This document shows, one piece after another, positions 23,668-30,960 of a DNA stretch of 32,461 nt. Position 1 is the stretch's first letter, and each line of letters starts with the position of its first letter. The notes beneath the pieces are model-generated. The model searched no databases, was not told the DNA's origin, and saw only the letters and a list, made by a program, of their open reading frames with translations. Source of the stretch: Pontibacter pamirensis (GTDB taxonomy: Bacteria > Bacteroidota > Bacteroidia > Cytophagales > Hymenobacteraceae); the NCBI RefSeq assembly GCF_010015475.1, contig NZ_SSNI01000053.1:1-32461 (forward strand). Reading direction: 5' to 3'. Made by a program: the position numbers and the translations under genes.

Positions 23668-24912
23668 TTAAGCGTCCAGCTCGCCAGCGATTACGTTCAG
23701 GCTGCTCAGGGTCAGGACGGCGTCAGCCAGCTGGCCACCGACAATCATTTCTGTATAAGCCTGGTAGTATATAAAGCACGGTCTGCGGAAGTGCAGTCTG
23801 TATGGTGTTCGGCCGCCGTCGCTGAGCAGGTAGAAACCCAACTCACCGTTACCGCCCTCTACGCTGTGGTATACTTCGCCAACCGGAATGTCTGTTTCTC
23901 CCATCACAATTTTGAAATGGTAAATGAGTGCTTCCATGCTGGTGTATACATCCTTCTTTGGAGGAAGGTAGTAATGTGGCGCATCAGCGTGAAAAGAGCC
24001 TTCCGGCAGGTTTTTATAGGCCTGCTCAATAATTTTCAGACTTTGCCATACTTCCTCATTCCGCACCAAGAAACGATCGTAGGTGTCGCCTTTGGAGCCA
24101 ACCGGAATTTCGAACTCAAAGTCTTCGTAAGAAGAGTAAGGGTTCATCACGCGCACATCATAGTCTACACCCGTAGCGCGCAGGTTAGGGCCGGTAAAGC
24201 CATAATTTAAAGCACGTTCAGCCGAGATAGCACCAACATCTGTTGTTCTGTCGATGAAGATACGGTTGCGGGTCAGCATTTTCTCGAACTCCGCCCAGGT
24301 TTTAGGGAAGCGCTTCAAAAACTCATCTATCAGGTGCAGGGCCTTTGGTGAAAGGTCGCGCTCCATACCGCCAATGCGGCCCATATTTGTGGTTAAGCGG
24401 GCCCCGCATACCTCTTCGTAAATATCATATATGTGCTCACGCTCCTGCATCACATAGAGGAAGCCTGTAAAGGCACCGGAGTCCACACCAAGAATAGAGT
24501 TACAGATAAGGTGGTCCGAGATACGGGCCAGCTCCATCATGATCACGCGGATATACTGCGCACGCTTCGGTATGGTAATACCTAAGAGTTTCTCTACCGT
24601 CATGTGGTATCCCATGTTGTTGATGGGAGAGGAGCAGTAGTTCATGCGGTCCGTCAGCGGCGTAATCTGGTAGAACGGCCGGCGTTCTGCTATTTTCTCG
24701 AAGGCACGGTGTATGTAGCCGATTGTTGGCACAGCGTCCATAATCTTCTCACCGTCCATCTGAAGGATGTTCTGGAAAATACCATGCGTCGCCGGGTGCG
24801 TTGGACCCAGGTTGAGCGTAGTAAGCGGCCTCTCTTCGTGCAGGGCAAGTCCGTGGTCTTTACGGAACTGCTCCAGTTCGGTGAGTTCAGCGGTTTTATT
24901 TTCAGTAGCCAT
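23668..24912 (-). CDS. nuoD: NADH-quinone oxidoreductase subunit D
   Basis: This 414-residue peripheral subunit lines the quinone site beside NuoB and descends from [NiFe]-hydrogenase large subunits. The signature LGPTHPATHGIFQ near 31-43, the helix TDRMNYCSSPINNMGY, YDVRVMNPYSSYEDFEFEIPVGSKGDTYDRFLVR, and the C-terminal VVGELD-like end (VIAGELDA) with VEGGNGELGFYLLSDG are present. No hydrogenase NiFe cysteine pairs are seen, as expected. nuoC and nuoD are separate genes here, spaced 68 bases, not the fused nuoCD of enterobacteria. Confidence 0.97.
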   Translation of the reverse strand: MATENKTAELTELEQFRKDHGLALHEERPLTTLNLGPTHPATHGIFQNILQMDGEKIMDAVPTIGYIHRAFEKIAERRPFYQITPLTDRMNYCSSPINNMGYHMTVEKLLGITIPKRAQYIRVIMMELARISDHLICNSILGVDSGAFTGFLYVMQEREHIYDIYEEVCGARLTTNMGRIGGMERDLSPKALHLIDEFLKRFPKTWAEFEKMLTRNRIFIDRTTDVGAISAERALNYGFTGPNLRATGVDYDVRVMNPYSSYEDFEFEIPVGSKGDTYDRFLVRNEEVWQSLKIIEQAYKNLPEGSFHADAPHYYLPPKKDVYTSMEALIYHFKIVMGETDIPVGEVYHSVEGGNGELGFYLLSDGGRTPYRLHFRRPCFIYYQAYTEMIVGGQLADAVLTLSSLNVIAGELDA

Positions 24913-24980
24913 TATGTATATCCTTTGTTATGTGCTGTTGTGCTCCTCAGCCGAAGCTCAGGGCCTTACAGCTAATTGAC

Positions 24981-25487
24981 TTAGCGCCCGAAAAACGTAT
25001 CTATCTTATCTTCCCTTAACTGGTCTTCCAGTGGGTACTGCTTCAGCATCGGGTGGTACTCCATCTCCTCGATGTTCAGGATCCGGGTCATGTTCGGGTG
25101 ACCTAAAAACTGAATGCCGTAGAAGTCAAACGTCTCCCGCTCCATCCAGTTAGAGGAAGCATAAACGGTTGTCAGCGTAGGCATAATTGGGTCTGAGGCA
25201 GGCATATACACCTTAATGCGGAGGCGATAGTTGTGACGCAGGCTGTGCAACTGGTACATCACGCACAGTTCCTTGTCTTTCTGGTCCGGGTAATGGATAC
25301 CGCACATCGTGGTCAGGAAGTTCAACTGCAATTCCTTGTCGTCGTGCAGGTATTGGATCAGCTCGATAATGGTTTCGCGGTTGGTGGTGAACGTCATGAT
25401 GCCATCCGGGCTGTAAGCGCCCTGAATATTGTCTTCCCCAAACTTGCTGATGATTTTACCGAGTACGTCTTCGTTCGTAAGCTCCAT
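24981..25487 (-). CDS. nuoC: NADH-quinone oxidoreductase subunit C
   Basis: This 168-residue peripheral subunit of the quinone module has the NuoC/30-kDa signature ERETFDFYGIQFLGHPNMTRIL (about 124-145) and YPLEDQLR near the C-terminus. I chose the ATG at 25487 (MELTNEDVLGK) because it lies 4 bases after the nuoB stop. The frame is open further upstream, but the extra 31 residues (MYRTWQK...) overlap nuoB and are basic and unlike the family. Confidence 0.95.
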   Translation of the reverse strand: MELTNEDVLGKIISKFGEDNIQGAYSPDGIMTFTTNRETIIELIQYLHDDKELQLNFLTTMCGIHYPDQKDKELCVMYQLHSLRHNYRLRIKVYMPASDPIMPTLTTVYASSNWMERETFDFYGIQFLGHPNMTRILNIEEMEYHPMLKQYPLEDQLREDKIDTFFGR

Positions 25488-25491
25488 TTGC

Positions 25492-26046
25492 TTATTTAAT
25501 GTTATAAGAATCCAGTAATGCCTGGTATTCCGGCGAGTTGCGGCGGCGCAGCGATTCGTTTTCTGCCAGGTCCTGTACACGCATCAAGCCATCTAAAATT
25601 TGCTCCGGGCGGGGCGGGCATCCTGGTACGTACACATCCACCGGCACAATGCGGTCGATACCCTGCAGTACAGAATACGTATCGAATATACCACCGGAAG
25701 AGGCACAGGCACCAACGGCAATCACCCAGCGGGGCTCTGACATCTGCTCGTACACCTGCTTTACAACAGGGCCCATTTTCTTGGCAATGGTACCCATCAC
25801 CATCAGGATGTCTGCCTGGCGTGGGGAGAAGCTGGGGCGCTCCGAACCGAAGCGGGAAATGTCATAATTGGCGCCCATAGTAGCCATGTACTCAATACCG
25901 CAGCAAGAGGTGGCAAAAGGCAATGGCCACAGCGAGTTTTTACGCGCCAGGCCAATTACTTTCTCTAATGAAGTGGCAAAAAAACCAGCACCTGACACAC
26001 CATCCGGTGCATCTACTAAATTGATATCTTTATTTGAGTCGTTCAT
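25492..26046 (-). CDS. nuoB: NADH-quinone oxidoreductase subunit B (N2 cluster)
   Basis: This 184-residue subunit holds cluster N2, the direct electron donor to quinone. The ligands are the adjacent Cys48-Cys49 in ATSCCGIEYM, Cys114 in VGACASSGG and Cys143 in PGCPPRPEQIL. The chosen ATG (26046, MNDSNKDINLV) gives the normal length; an upstream in-frame ATG at 26076 would add MPLRYKQTIY and is possible. A short hairpin lies upstream of both. The nuoC start follows the stop by 4 bases. Confidence 0.96.
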   Translation of the reverse strand: MNDSNKDINLVDAPDGVSGAGFFATSLEKVIGLARKNSLWPLPFATSCCGIEYMATMGANYDISRFGSERPSFSPRQADILMVMGTIAKKMGPVVKQVYEQMSEPRWVIAVGACASSGGIFDTYSVLQGIDRIVPVDVYVPGCPPRPEQILDGLMRVQDLAENESLRRRNSPEYQALLDSYNIK

Positions 26047-26079
26047 GTAAATAGTTTGTTTGTACCTTAAAGGCATGGG

Positions 26080-26102
26080 TTTGTGTGCTTAATGAACACA
26101 AA
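26080..26102. promoter_or_regulatory. Small hairpin in the nuoA-nuoB spacer
   Basis: TTTGTGT (26080-26086) and ACACAAA (26096-26102) are perfect 7-base arms with a 9-base loop. It is flanked by a direct repeat of TACCTTAAA (26063-26071 and 26106-26114). The function is unknown. Confidence 0.3.
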
Positions 26103-26125
26103 TCATACCTTAAAAGTTTAATGTC

Positions 26126-26506
26126 CTATTCCCACTTCAGGATGCCTTTTTTAATCACGTAGAAGAACCCTGCCAGCAGCAGTCCCATAAACACGAGCAT
26201 TTGCAGGAAGCCTTCCATACCGAAGCTTCTGAAGTTTACAGCCCACGGGTACAGGAAGATGATTTCCACATCGAAAAGTACAAACAGGATGGCTGTCATG
26301 AAATATTTATAGGAGATAGGCGTGCGGGCATCACCCACCGATTCTATACCGCTTTCCCAGGCTTTGCCTTTTACTTCACTGTCTCGCTTCGGGCCGAGCA
26401 TGTGTGTAAGCGTAAGCGCAAAAATCACAAAGCCCAGTGCGGCTGCAAACTGAATTAAAATTGGAAGATAATCAGACGGTACATACTGATCCACAGTTGG
26501 TTCCAT
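26126..26506 (-). CDS. nuoA: NADH-quinone oxidoreductase subunit A
   Basis: This 126-residue subunit has three membrane helices and sits beside NuoH at the quinone cavity. The conserved loop KAWESGIESVGDARTPISYK (48-67) and the acidic helix FDVEIIFLYPWAV (78-90, with Asp79 and Glu81) are clear. The classical loop cysteine (ECG in many species) is Ser here (ESG). It is the first gene of the nuoA-J unit, with a well-formed promoter about 30 bases upstream. Confidence 0.95.
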   Translation of the reverse strand: MEPTVDQYVPSDYLPILIQFAAALGFVIFALTLTHMLGPKRDSEVKGKAWESGIESVGDARTPISYKYFMTAILFVLFDVEIIFLYPWAVNFRSFGMEGFLQMLVFMGLLLAGFFYVIKKGILKWE

Positions 26507-26536
26507 AATGCGGTAGTCCTTTTTTTAATGAAGGAC

Positions 26537-26567
26537 CAAAATTAGGTATAAATAGCCAACAATCAAA
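26537..26567 (-). promoter_or_regulatory. Promoter of the nuoA-J operon
   Basis: On the minus strand TTTG (26567-26564), a 19-base spacer and TAATTTTG (26544-26537) match the Bacteroidota consensus TTTG-N19-21-TAnnTTTG exactly. Transcription would begin near 26530, giving a leader of about 24 bases. This is the best promoter match in the window. Confidence 0.7.
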
Positions 26568-26653
26568 AGCATAAATCTATAGTAGATGATGCAAAAGTTC
26601 AAGTGGGGGCGGGCTATGAAGGAGGAGGGGCAAAAGCAGCAGCACCCTTTGCC

Positions 26654-26695
26654 AAAACACAGCGGCCATGCTCTGAGAAGAATATGGCCGCTGTG
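26654..26695 (-). terminator. Terminator after pruA
   Basis: CACAGCGGCCAT (26658-26669) and ATGGCCGCTGTG (26684-26695) form a perfect 12-base stem. On the minus strand TTTT follows it. It lies 24 bases beyond the pruA stop and separates pruA from the nuo promoter. Confidence 0.75.
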
Positions 26696-26718
26696 ATGGT
26701 TTAAGCAGTTGCGTTTTA

Positions 26719-28350
26719 CTAATCCTCGCCCAGGAACGGATAGCGGTAATCGGTTGGCGGGTTGAGCGTTTCTTTAATAGAACGGGCTGATACCCAGCGC
26801 AGCAGGTTCAGCATGGAACCGGCTTTGTCGTTGGTGCCGGAGGCGCGCGAACCACCAAACGGCTGCTGGCCTACCACTGCACCAGTTGGCTTGTCGTTGA
26901 TGTAGAAGTTACCGGCTGCGTCGGTCAGTTTCTTTGTGGCATACTCAATAGTATAGCGGTCTTTGCTGAAGATGGCACCTGTGAGCGCGTAAGGCGAAGT
27001 GGCATTCACCAATTCTACTGTATCTTCGAAATTGTCTTCGTCATATACATAAATAGAAATAACCGGCCCAAAGATTTCCTCGCACATGGTAACATAGGTT
27101 GGGTTGTGCGACAGCAGTACAGTTGGCTCAATGAAGTAGCCCTTCGACTTGTCGTAGTTACCACCCGCGATGATCTCCACCTCATTGCTTTCTTTTGCGT
27201 CGTCGATGTACTTCGCTATTTTATCGAAGGATTTTTCATCAATGACAGCGTTAATGAAGTTAGAGAAATCTTCCGGAGGCCCCATCTTGAAGGATTTCAG
27301 ATCCTCTACCACGTAGTCTCTCACCTCGTCCCAGAGGTTGCTCGGGATATAGGCACGGGAGGCGGCAGAGCATTTCTGGCCCTGGTACTCGAAGGCGCCG
27401 CGTGTAATAGCGGTTGCCAATTGCTTGGCGTCTGTTGTTTTGTGAGCCAGTATAAAGTCCTTGCCGCCGGTTTCGCCTACAATGCGCGGGTAAGTCTTGT
27501 ACTTGTGTATGTTGTTGCCGATGGTCTGCCATATGTTCTGGAAAACGCCGGTGCTGCCTGTAAAGTGTATACCGGCAAAATCGGAATGGTTGAAAACAAC
27601 GTCACCCGTTGTCGGGCCGTCTACATACACAAGGTTGATTACACCCTCCGGCAAACCGGCTTCCTGCAGCAGCTCCATGATCATATGGGCGGCGTAAATC
27701 TGCGTGTAAGCTGGCTTCCATACCACTACGTTGCCCATCATGGCGACAGCAGTTGGCAGGTTACCCGCAATGGCGGTGAAGTTGAACGGCGTCAGGGCAA
27801 ACACGAAGCCTTCGAGTGGGCGGTGCTCCATACGGTTCCATACCCCCGGAGACGACTCCGGCTGCATGTGGTAAATTTCCGTTGCGTACTGCACATTAAA
27901 GCGCAGGAAGTCGATTAGCTCGCAGGCAGAGTCGATTTCCGCCTGGTATGCGTTTTTGGACTGCCCCAGCATGGTCGCCGCATTCAAACGCGCTCTCCAA
28001 GGTCCGGCTAAAAGTTCAGCGGCTTTCAGGAAGATGCTGGCGCGGTGTTCCCAGGCCATATTAGACCACATCTCGCGGGCAGCAAGCGCAGCGTTTATCG
28101 CTTGTTCCACGTGGGTCGCATCACCTTCGCTGAAGTGGCCGAGAATGTGCTGGTGGTCGTGCGGCTGCACCATGGGCCGCTTGTTGTCGGTAAATATTCT
28201 GTCGCCGCCAATGTACATCGGCACATCCAGCTCTTTCGACTTTAGTTCTTTATAGGTGCGCTGCAGCTCTTCTCTTTCAGGAGAGCCTGGAGCGTAAGAT
28301 TTTACTGGTTCGTTAACAGGAGTTGGTACTCTAAAGAATCCGGTTGCCAT
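26719..28350 (-). CDS. pruA: L-glutamate gamma-semialdehyde (1-pyrroline-5-carboxylate) dehydrogenase
   Basis: This 543-residue NAD+-dependent aldehyde dehydrogenase oxidises glutamate semialdehyde to glutamate in proline breakdown. It is the stand-alone form, not the bifunctional PutA. Catalytic features are Asn190 in TPFNFTA, IHFTGSTGVF (261-270), the general base Glu293 in VGETGGKD and the nucleophile Cys327 in YQGQKCSAASR. EEIFGPVISIYVY and QQPFGGSRASGTNDKAG are hallmarks of this subfamily. The start is at ATG 28350. An 8-base inverted repeat sits 3 bases upstream of the start codon, and a -7 box lies at 28425-28432. No proline dehydrogenase gene is near. The NADH it makes is the substrate of the adjacent complex I genes. 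Confidence 0.95.
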   Translation of the reverse strand: MATGFFRVPTPVNEPVKSYAPGSPEREELQRTYKELKSKELDVPMYIGGDRIFTDNKRPMVQPHDHQHILGHFSEGDATHVEQAINAALAAREMWSNMAWEHRASIFLKAAELLAGPWRARLNAATMLGQSKNAYQAEIDSACELIDFLRFNVQYATEIYHMQPESSPGVWNRMEHRPLEGFVFALTPFNFTAIAGNLPTAVAMMGNVVVWKPAYTQIYAAHMIMELLQEAGLPEGVINLVYVDGPTTGDVVFNHSDFAGIHFTGSTGVFQNIWQTIGNNIHKYKTYPRIVGETGGKDFILAHKTTDAKQLATAITRGAFEYQGQKCSAASRAYIPSNLWDEVRDYVVEDLKSFKMGPPEDFSNFINAVIDEKSFDKIAKYIDDAKESNEVEIIAGGNYDKSKGYFIEPTVLLSHNPTYVTMCEEIFGPVISIYVYDEDNFEDTVELVNATSPYALTGAIFSKDRYTIEYATKKLTDAAGNFYINDKPTGAVVGQQPFGGSRASGTNDKAGSMLNLLRWVSARSIKETLNPPTDYRYPFLGED

Positions 28351-28353
28351 GCG

Positions 28354-28373
28354 TTTATAATTGTGATTATAAA
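28354..28373. promoter_or_regulatory. Palindrome in the pruA leader
   Basis: TTTATAAT (28354-28361), TGTG, ATTATAAA (28366-28373) is a perfect inverted repeat directly upstream of the pruA ATG. It could be a regulator site or a weak AU-rich hairpin over the start region. Confidence 0.35.
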
Positions 28374-28424
28374 ATATGTTTAAGGTATTCCTGAAGGCTT
28401 ACGGAAATAACGGTGCCTTCTTTA

Positions 28425-28432
28425 CAAATGTA
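28425..28432 (-). promoter_or_regulatory. -7 promoter box for pruA
   Basis: On the minus strand TACATTTG matches TAnnTTTG exactly. The predicted transcript start is near 28418, leaving a leader of about 68 bases that contains the palindrome at 28354-28373. The -33 element is weak (TATG at a 22-base spacing). Confidence 0.35.
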
Positions 28433-28504
28433 ACGGGATTTCCCGGAAAAGCGGCATACGAACGCTCGTTATGCTGTAGATGGGTATTTGGAGAAGGTCA
28501 GCTG

Positions 28505-28620
28505 TTCCGGACATCTTTGTCCGGAACTAACCCTGAAGCGGACTTCCTATTCCGCGTTGCTCGGTACACGGGGACTAGGAAGTCCCCGGCAGGTGGCTTT
28601 CGGACAAAGATGTCCGAAAG
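28505..28620. repeat. Compound four-hairpin palindromic repeat (H1-H2-H2'-H1')
   Basis: H1 is TTCCGGACA-TCTT-TGTCCGGAA (28505-28526). H2 is GCGGA-CTTCCTAT-TCCGC (28538-28555). H2' is CGGGGACT-AGGA-AGTCCCCG (28569-28588). H1' is CTTTCGGACA-AAGA-TGTCCGAAAG (28597-28620). H1' read on the other strand matches H1 in core and loop, and H2' likewise matches H2, so the whole 116 bases form nested inverted pairs. The 86-codon open frame crossing it has no protein features. Confidence 0.75.
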
Positions 28621-28641
28621 AGCAGTAGGAAATTAACTTCA

Positions 28642-28695
28642 AACAGAAAGCCCGGCGCTGTACCTGCTTCAGGTGTCAGCGCCGGGCTTTCTGTT
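28642..28695 (-). terminator. Terminator after the YjjG-like nucleotidase gene
   Basis: AACAGAAAGCCCGGCGCTG (28642-28660) and CAGCGCCGGGCTTTCTGTT (28677-28695) form a perfect 19-base stem; the loop itself contains ACCTG/CAGGT. It begins 22 bases after the stop of the minus-strand gene. The T tract is weak on the minus strand. Confidence 0.7.
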
Positions 28696-28717
28696 GTCAT
28701 GTTTTACTGCTCTGGGG

Positions 28718-29419
28718 CTACAGCATCTCCTTTAACTGGCTCAGGCAATGTATTTCGTAAGTTGGCTTAAGGCTTCGCCGCTTTTTGATTTTCTCGGGGT
28801 TAAAGAACACCTGGTCGATGCCGGCGTCGCGGGCACCTTCAATGTCGCACTCATAGTTGTCGCCCACCATCAGGCAGTTTTCCGGTTTCACGCTAATGCG
28901 GTCCAGCAGGTACTCAAACATGCGGCGGTCTGGCTTTTTAAAGCCGCAGCAATCAGAAGTTACTACTTCCCTGAAATAGCTGTGCAGCTTGGATGCCGTA
29001 ATCTTTACATGCTGAGCGTCCTTAAACCCGTTCGTGAGGATGTGCAGGCCGTACTTTGGCTGCAGGTAATCGAGCACTTCAAACGCGAAAGGAAACACGG
29101 CCGTTTTGGTAGGGCAAAGGTCGAGGTAAGCTTCTGAAATGCCCTGTGGTACTTCGTGCGGCTCCAGGCCTAGTCCTGTCAGGGTTTTAAGAAAGCGGCT
29201 TTCCCGTAGCTCCGCCTGCTTTATCTGGCCTTTGTTATAGAGGTCCCAGAGGCGGGTGTTTACAAACTTATACTTCCTGTAAAAAGAATTACTATCGAAC
29301 TTGCCAAAGCTGGCCAGTTCAAACTGCTCATATAAGGTATAGAGGGTTTCTTCAGAATTTTTCTCAAAGTCCCATAATGTATGGTCCAGGTCGAAGAGGA
29401 TGTGGGTGTATGTTTTCAT
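28718..29419 (-). CDS. YjjG-like pyrimidine 5'-nucleotidase (HAD superfamily)
   Basis: This 233-residue cytoplasmic HAD phosphatase contains motif I FDLDHTLWDFEKNS (9-22, nucleophile Asp10 and acid/base Asp12), motif II ILTNG (around 126-130), motif III Lys in CGFKKPDRRMFEYLL and motif IV MVGDNYECDIEGARDAG. The HTLWDFExNS start is characteristic of the YjjG family, which dephosphorylates pyrimidine nucleoside monophosphates, including non-canonical ones, and so cleans the nucleotide pool. Length is normal. It appears to be a single gene ended by a strong hairpin. Confidence 0.88.
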   Translation of the reverse strand: MKTYTHILFDLDHTLWDFEKNSEETLYTLYEQFELASFGKFDSNSFYRKYKFVNTRLWDLYNKGQIKQAELRESRFLKTLTGLGLEPHEVPQGISEAYLDLCPTKTAVFPFAFEVLDYLQPKYGLHILTNGFKDAQHVKITASKLHSYFREVVTSDCCGFKKPDRRMFEYLLDRISVKPENCLMVGDNYECDIEGARDAGIDQVFFNPEKIKKRRSLKPTYEIHCLSQLKEML

Positions 29420-29567
29420 GTATAAATGGAATCAGGTAAAGGTAAAACGCGTTGGGGGAACGTATGTTTTGATAATTGCATTGTTTTGCTGAAAGACAAA
29501 GCTGCCTGGTACCTGAACCAATACAATATATTTTGGTTTATATAGTTATGATGGGTGCAGACAAATG

Positions 29568-29954
29568 CTAGGAGGCTGTCCAGCGGCGGGTTTGTAGTTT
29601 GTTAACGGCAAGCTCGCGGTTAGAGAAAAGAATCTGGTAAACCTCCACATCTTTTTGCAGCGCGGCATCGCGTTCCATATAGGCAAATATCTGGTGCAAG
29701 AAGTCTGCGGCCTCTTCTTTGATGGCATAAAAAACCCACTGATCCACCTTGCGGGGGGCTACAAGGCCCGCATTGCGCAGGTAAGAGAGGTGGCGCGAAG
29801 TTTTTGTTTGCGTAAAATCCAGCACCTGCTCCAAGTCTGAAGTGCACATCTCCTTGTTGCGCAATATCAGGAAGAGAATGCGGATGCGGGATTCGTCGGC
29901 GAGGGCTTTTAAAACCTGTTCGCCAAAAGATAGAGTGAAATGTTTGAGCCTCAT
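29568..29954 (-). CDS. ArsR-family winged-helix transcriptional regulator
   Basis: This 128-residue protein has an ArsR-type winged helix from about 12 to 95: ALADESRIRILFLIL, CTSDLEQVL, then the recognition helix TQTKTSRHLSYLRNAGLV and the wing VDQWVFYAI. Only one cysteine (Cys37) is present, in the position of the ELCVCDL metal site, so a classic arsenic or cadmium site is unlikely and the signal is unknown. It is divergent from the carboxypeptidase-regulatory-like gene across a 73-base AT-rich spacer, so it may control itself and that gene. The C-terminal ~35 residues are an extension without visible motif. Confidence 0.85.
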   Translation of the reverse strand: MRLKHFTLSFGEQVLKALADESRIRILFLILRNKEMCTSDLEQVLDFTQTKTSRHLSYLRNAGLVAPRKVDQWVFYAIKEEAADFLHQIFAYMERDAALQKDVEVYQILFSNRELAVNKLQTRRWTAS

Positions 29955-29973
29955 AAGCAGGGTGGCAATAGAA

Positions 29974-29981
29974 CAAAAATA
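29974..29981 (-). promoter_or_regulatory. -7 promoter box for the ArsR-family gene
   Basis: On the minus strand TATTTTTG matches TAnnTTTG, 19 bases before the start codon. No -33 element is visible at the expected distance in the AT-rich spacer. Confidence 0.35.
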
Positions 29982-30027
29982 GGTAAAAGCAACTATTATA
30001 AATAATAATATAGTATAATTGTATCAC

Positions 30028-30699
30028 ATGAAGTCCCCTTTACACGCGTCGTATTTCCATGCAAAGCCCCTGCGATGGCTCTTGTTGCCACTGTTAGGCC
30101 TGTTGTTGCTTTTAGGTACAACAGAGGAGGCAGCAGCACAGGGTCAGGGGCGTCGTGTGGTGCAGTTGTCCGGCTTTGTTGCTACTGGCGATAGCCTGTA
30201 CGGTGTGGCTGGTGTAAGCGTGTATGTGCCAAACTCCACACGTGGAACAGTGACAAATGAATACGGCTTTTTCTCGGTTCCGGTGCTGACCGGCGACAGC
30301 GTGCTTTTTGGTGCGCTGGGCTTTAAAAAGCAGTATCTCATTATTCCCAAAACCTATAGCAGCCAGAGTTACTCCATTATTATGCAGCTGCAGGAAGACC
30401 CAACGGAGCTTCCTATGGTAGATGTGTTTCCCTGGGCAACTGAGCGTGACTTCCGGGAGGCAGTGGCCAATGTGAAGCTGCCAGATGAAGGACGGGCCAT
30501 TGCCATGCGTAACCTGGATCCTGAGCGGCTGGAAGAACTTTTTAAAACAACACCGATGGATGGAGCGGGTAATTTCAGACACGGCATGAACCAGCAGCGG
30601 CAATTGCAGCAGAACCGCTATATGTATCCCACTATTAACCCAATGGCCATCCCGGCCCTTATCAAGTCCATCATGAACGGCGATTTCAAGCAGAAATAG
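30028..30699 (+). CDS. Secreted protein with carboxypeptidase-regulatory-like (CarboxypepD_reg) domain
   Basis: From ATG 30028 the protein has 223 residues. A signal peptide (hydrophobic core about 16-31) likely ends after EEAAA near residue 37. Residues about 45-125 match the beta-sandwich CarboxypepD_reg-like domain: LSGFVATGDSLYGVAGVSVY, STRGTVTNEYGFFSVPV and VLFGALGFKKQYL. The C-terminal ~95 residues have no recognised domain and are rich in Gln, Met and Asn. In Bacteroidota such domains usually cap TonB-dependent receptors; here it stands alone, so it may be a periplasmic or cell-surface accessory. It is divergent from the ArsR gene. An upstream TTG at 30019 is less likely as a start. 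Confidence 0.75.
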   Translation: MKSPLHASYFHAKPLRWLLLPLLGLLLLLGTTEEAAAQGQGRRVVQLSGFVATGDSLYGVAGVSVYVPNSTRGTVTNEYGFFSVPVLTGDSVLFGALGFKKQYLIIPKTYSSQSYSIIMQLQEDPTELPMVDVFPWATERDFREAVANVKLPDEGRAIAMRNLDPERLEELFKTTPMDGAGNFRHGMNQQRQLQQNRYMYPTINPMAIPALIKSIMNGDFKQK

Positions 30700-30908
30700 T
30701 CTTCAACACCCTCTTGTATCCTTACATTATCTTTTACAGGTGCTTTCAACAGTGCCCGGAACAGCCATTTTAGAAGAGTGGCTGCGACTGTCTGTATACC
30801 TATCAATAATTGCCTTCTGCACAGAGGGATTGCCTTTGAGTAACTAAGCGCCGTATGTTTCGTTATTTTGGATGTAGCTGTACACGTATCCTACAGAAGC
30901 AGCCGGGA

Positions 30909-30926
30909 AGCAAAGTATAATTTGCT
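30909..30926. promoter_or_regulatory. Palindrome over a promoter-like sequence upstream of ndh
   Basis: AGCAAA (30909-30914), GTATAA, TTTGCT (30921-30926) is a perfect inverted repeat that contains TATAATTTG, a -7-like box with one extra base. It lies 34 bases before the ndh start codon. A regulator binding here would block the promoter; this is inferred. Confidence 0.35.
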
Positions 30927-30960
30927 GCTCCGGATTGCGGAGACCTAAAAGAAATATACT

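Noticed and set aside
25488..25580. Longer N-terminus for nuoC starting at 25580
   Set aside because: It overlaps the end of nuoB; the ATG at 25487 gives the normal family start and a 4-base spacer.
27106..27918. 270-codon open frame on the plus strand
   Set aside because: It is antisense to pruA, which has all catalytic residues; the antisense protein has no recognisable features.
28376..28636. 86-codon frame on the plus strand
   Set aside because: It runs through the four-hairpin repeat and the pruA promoter region; composition follows the repeats, not a protein family.
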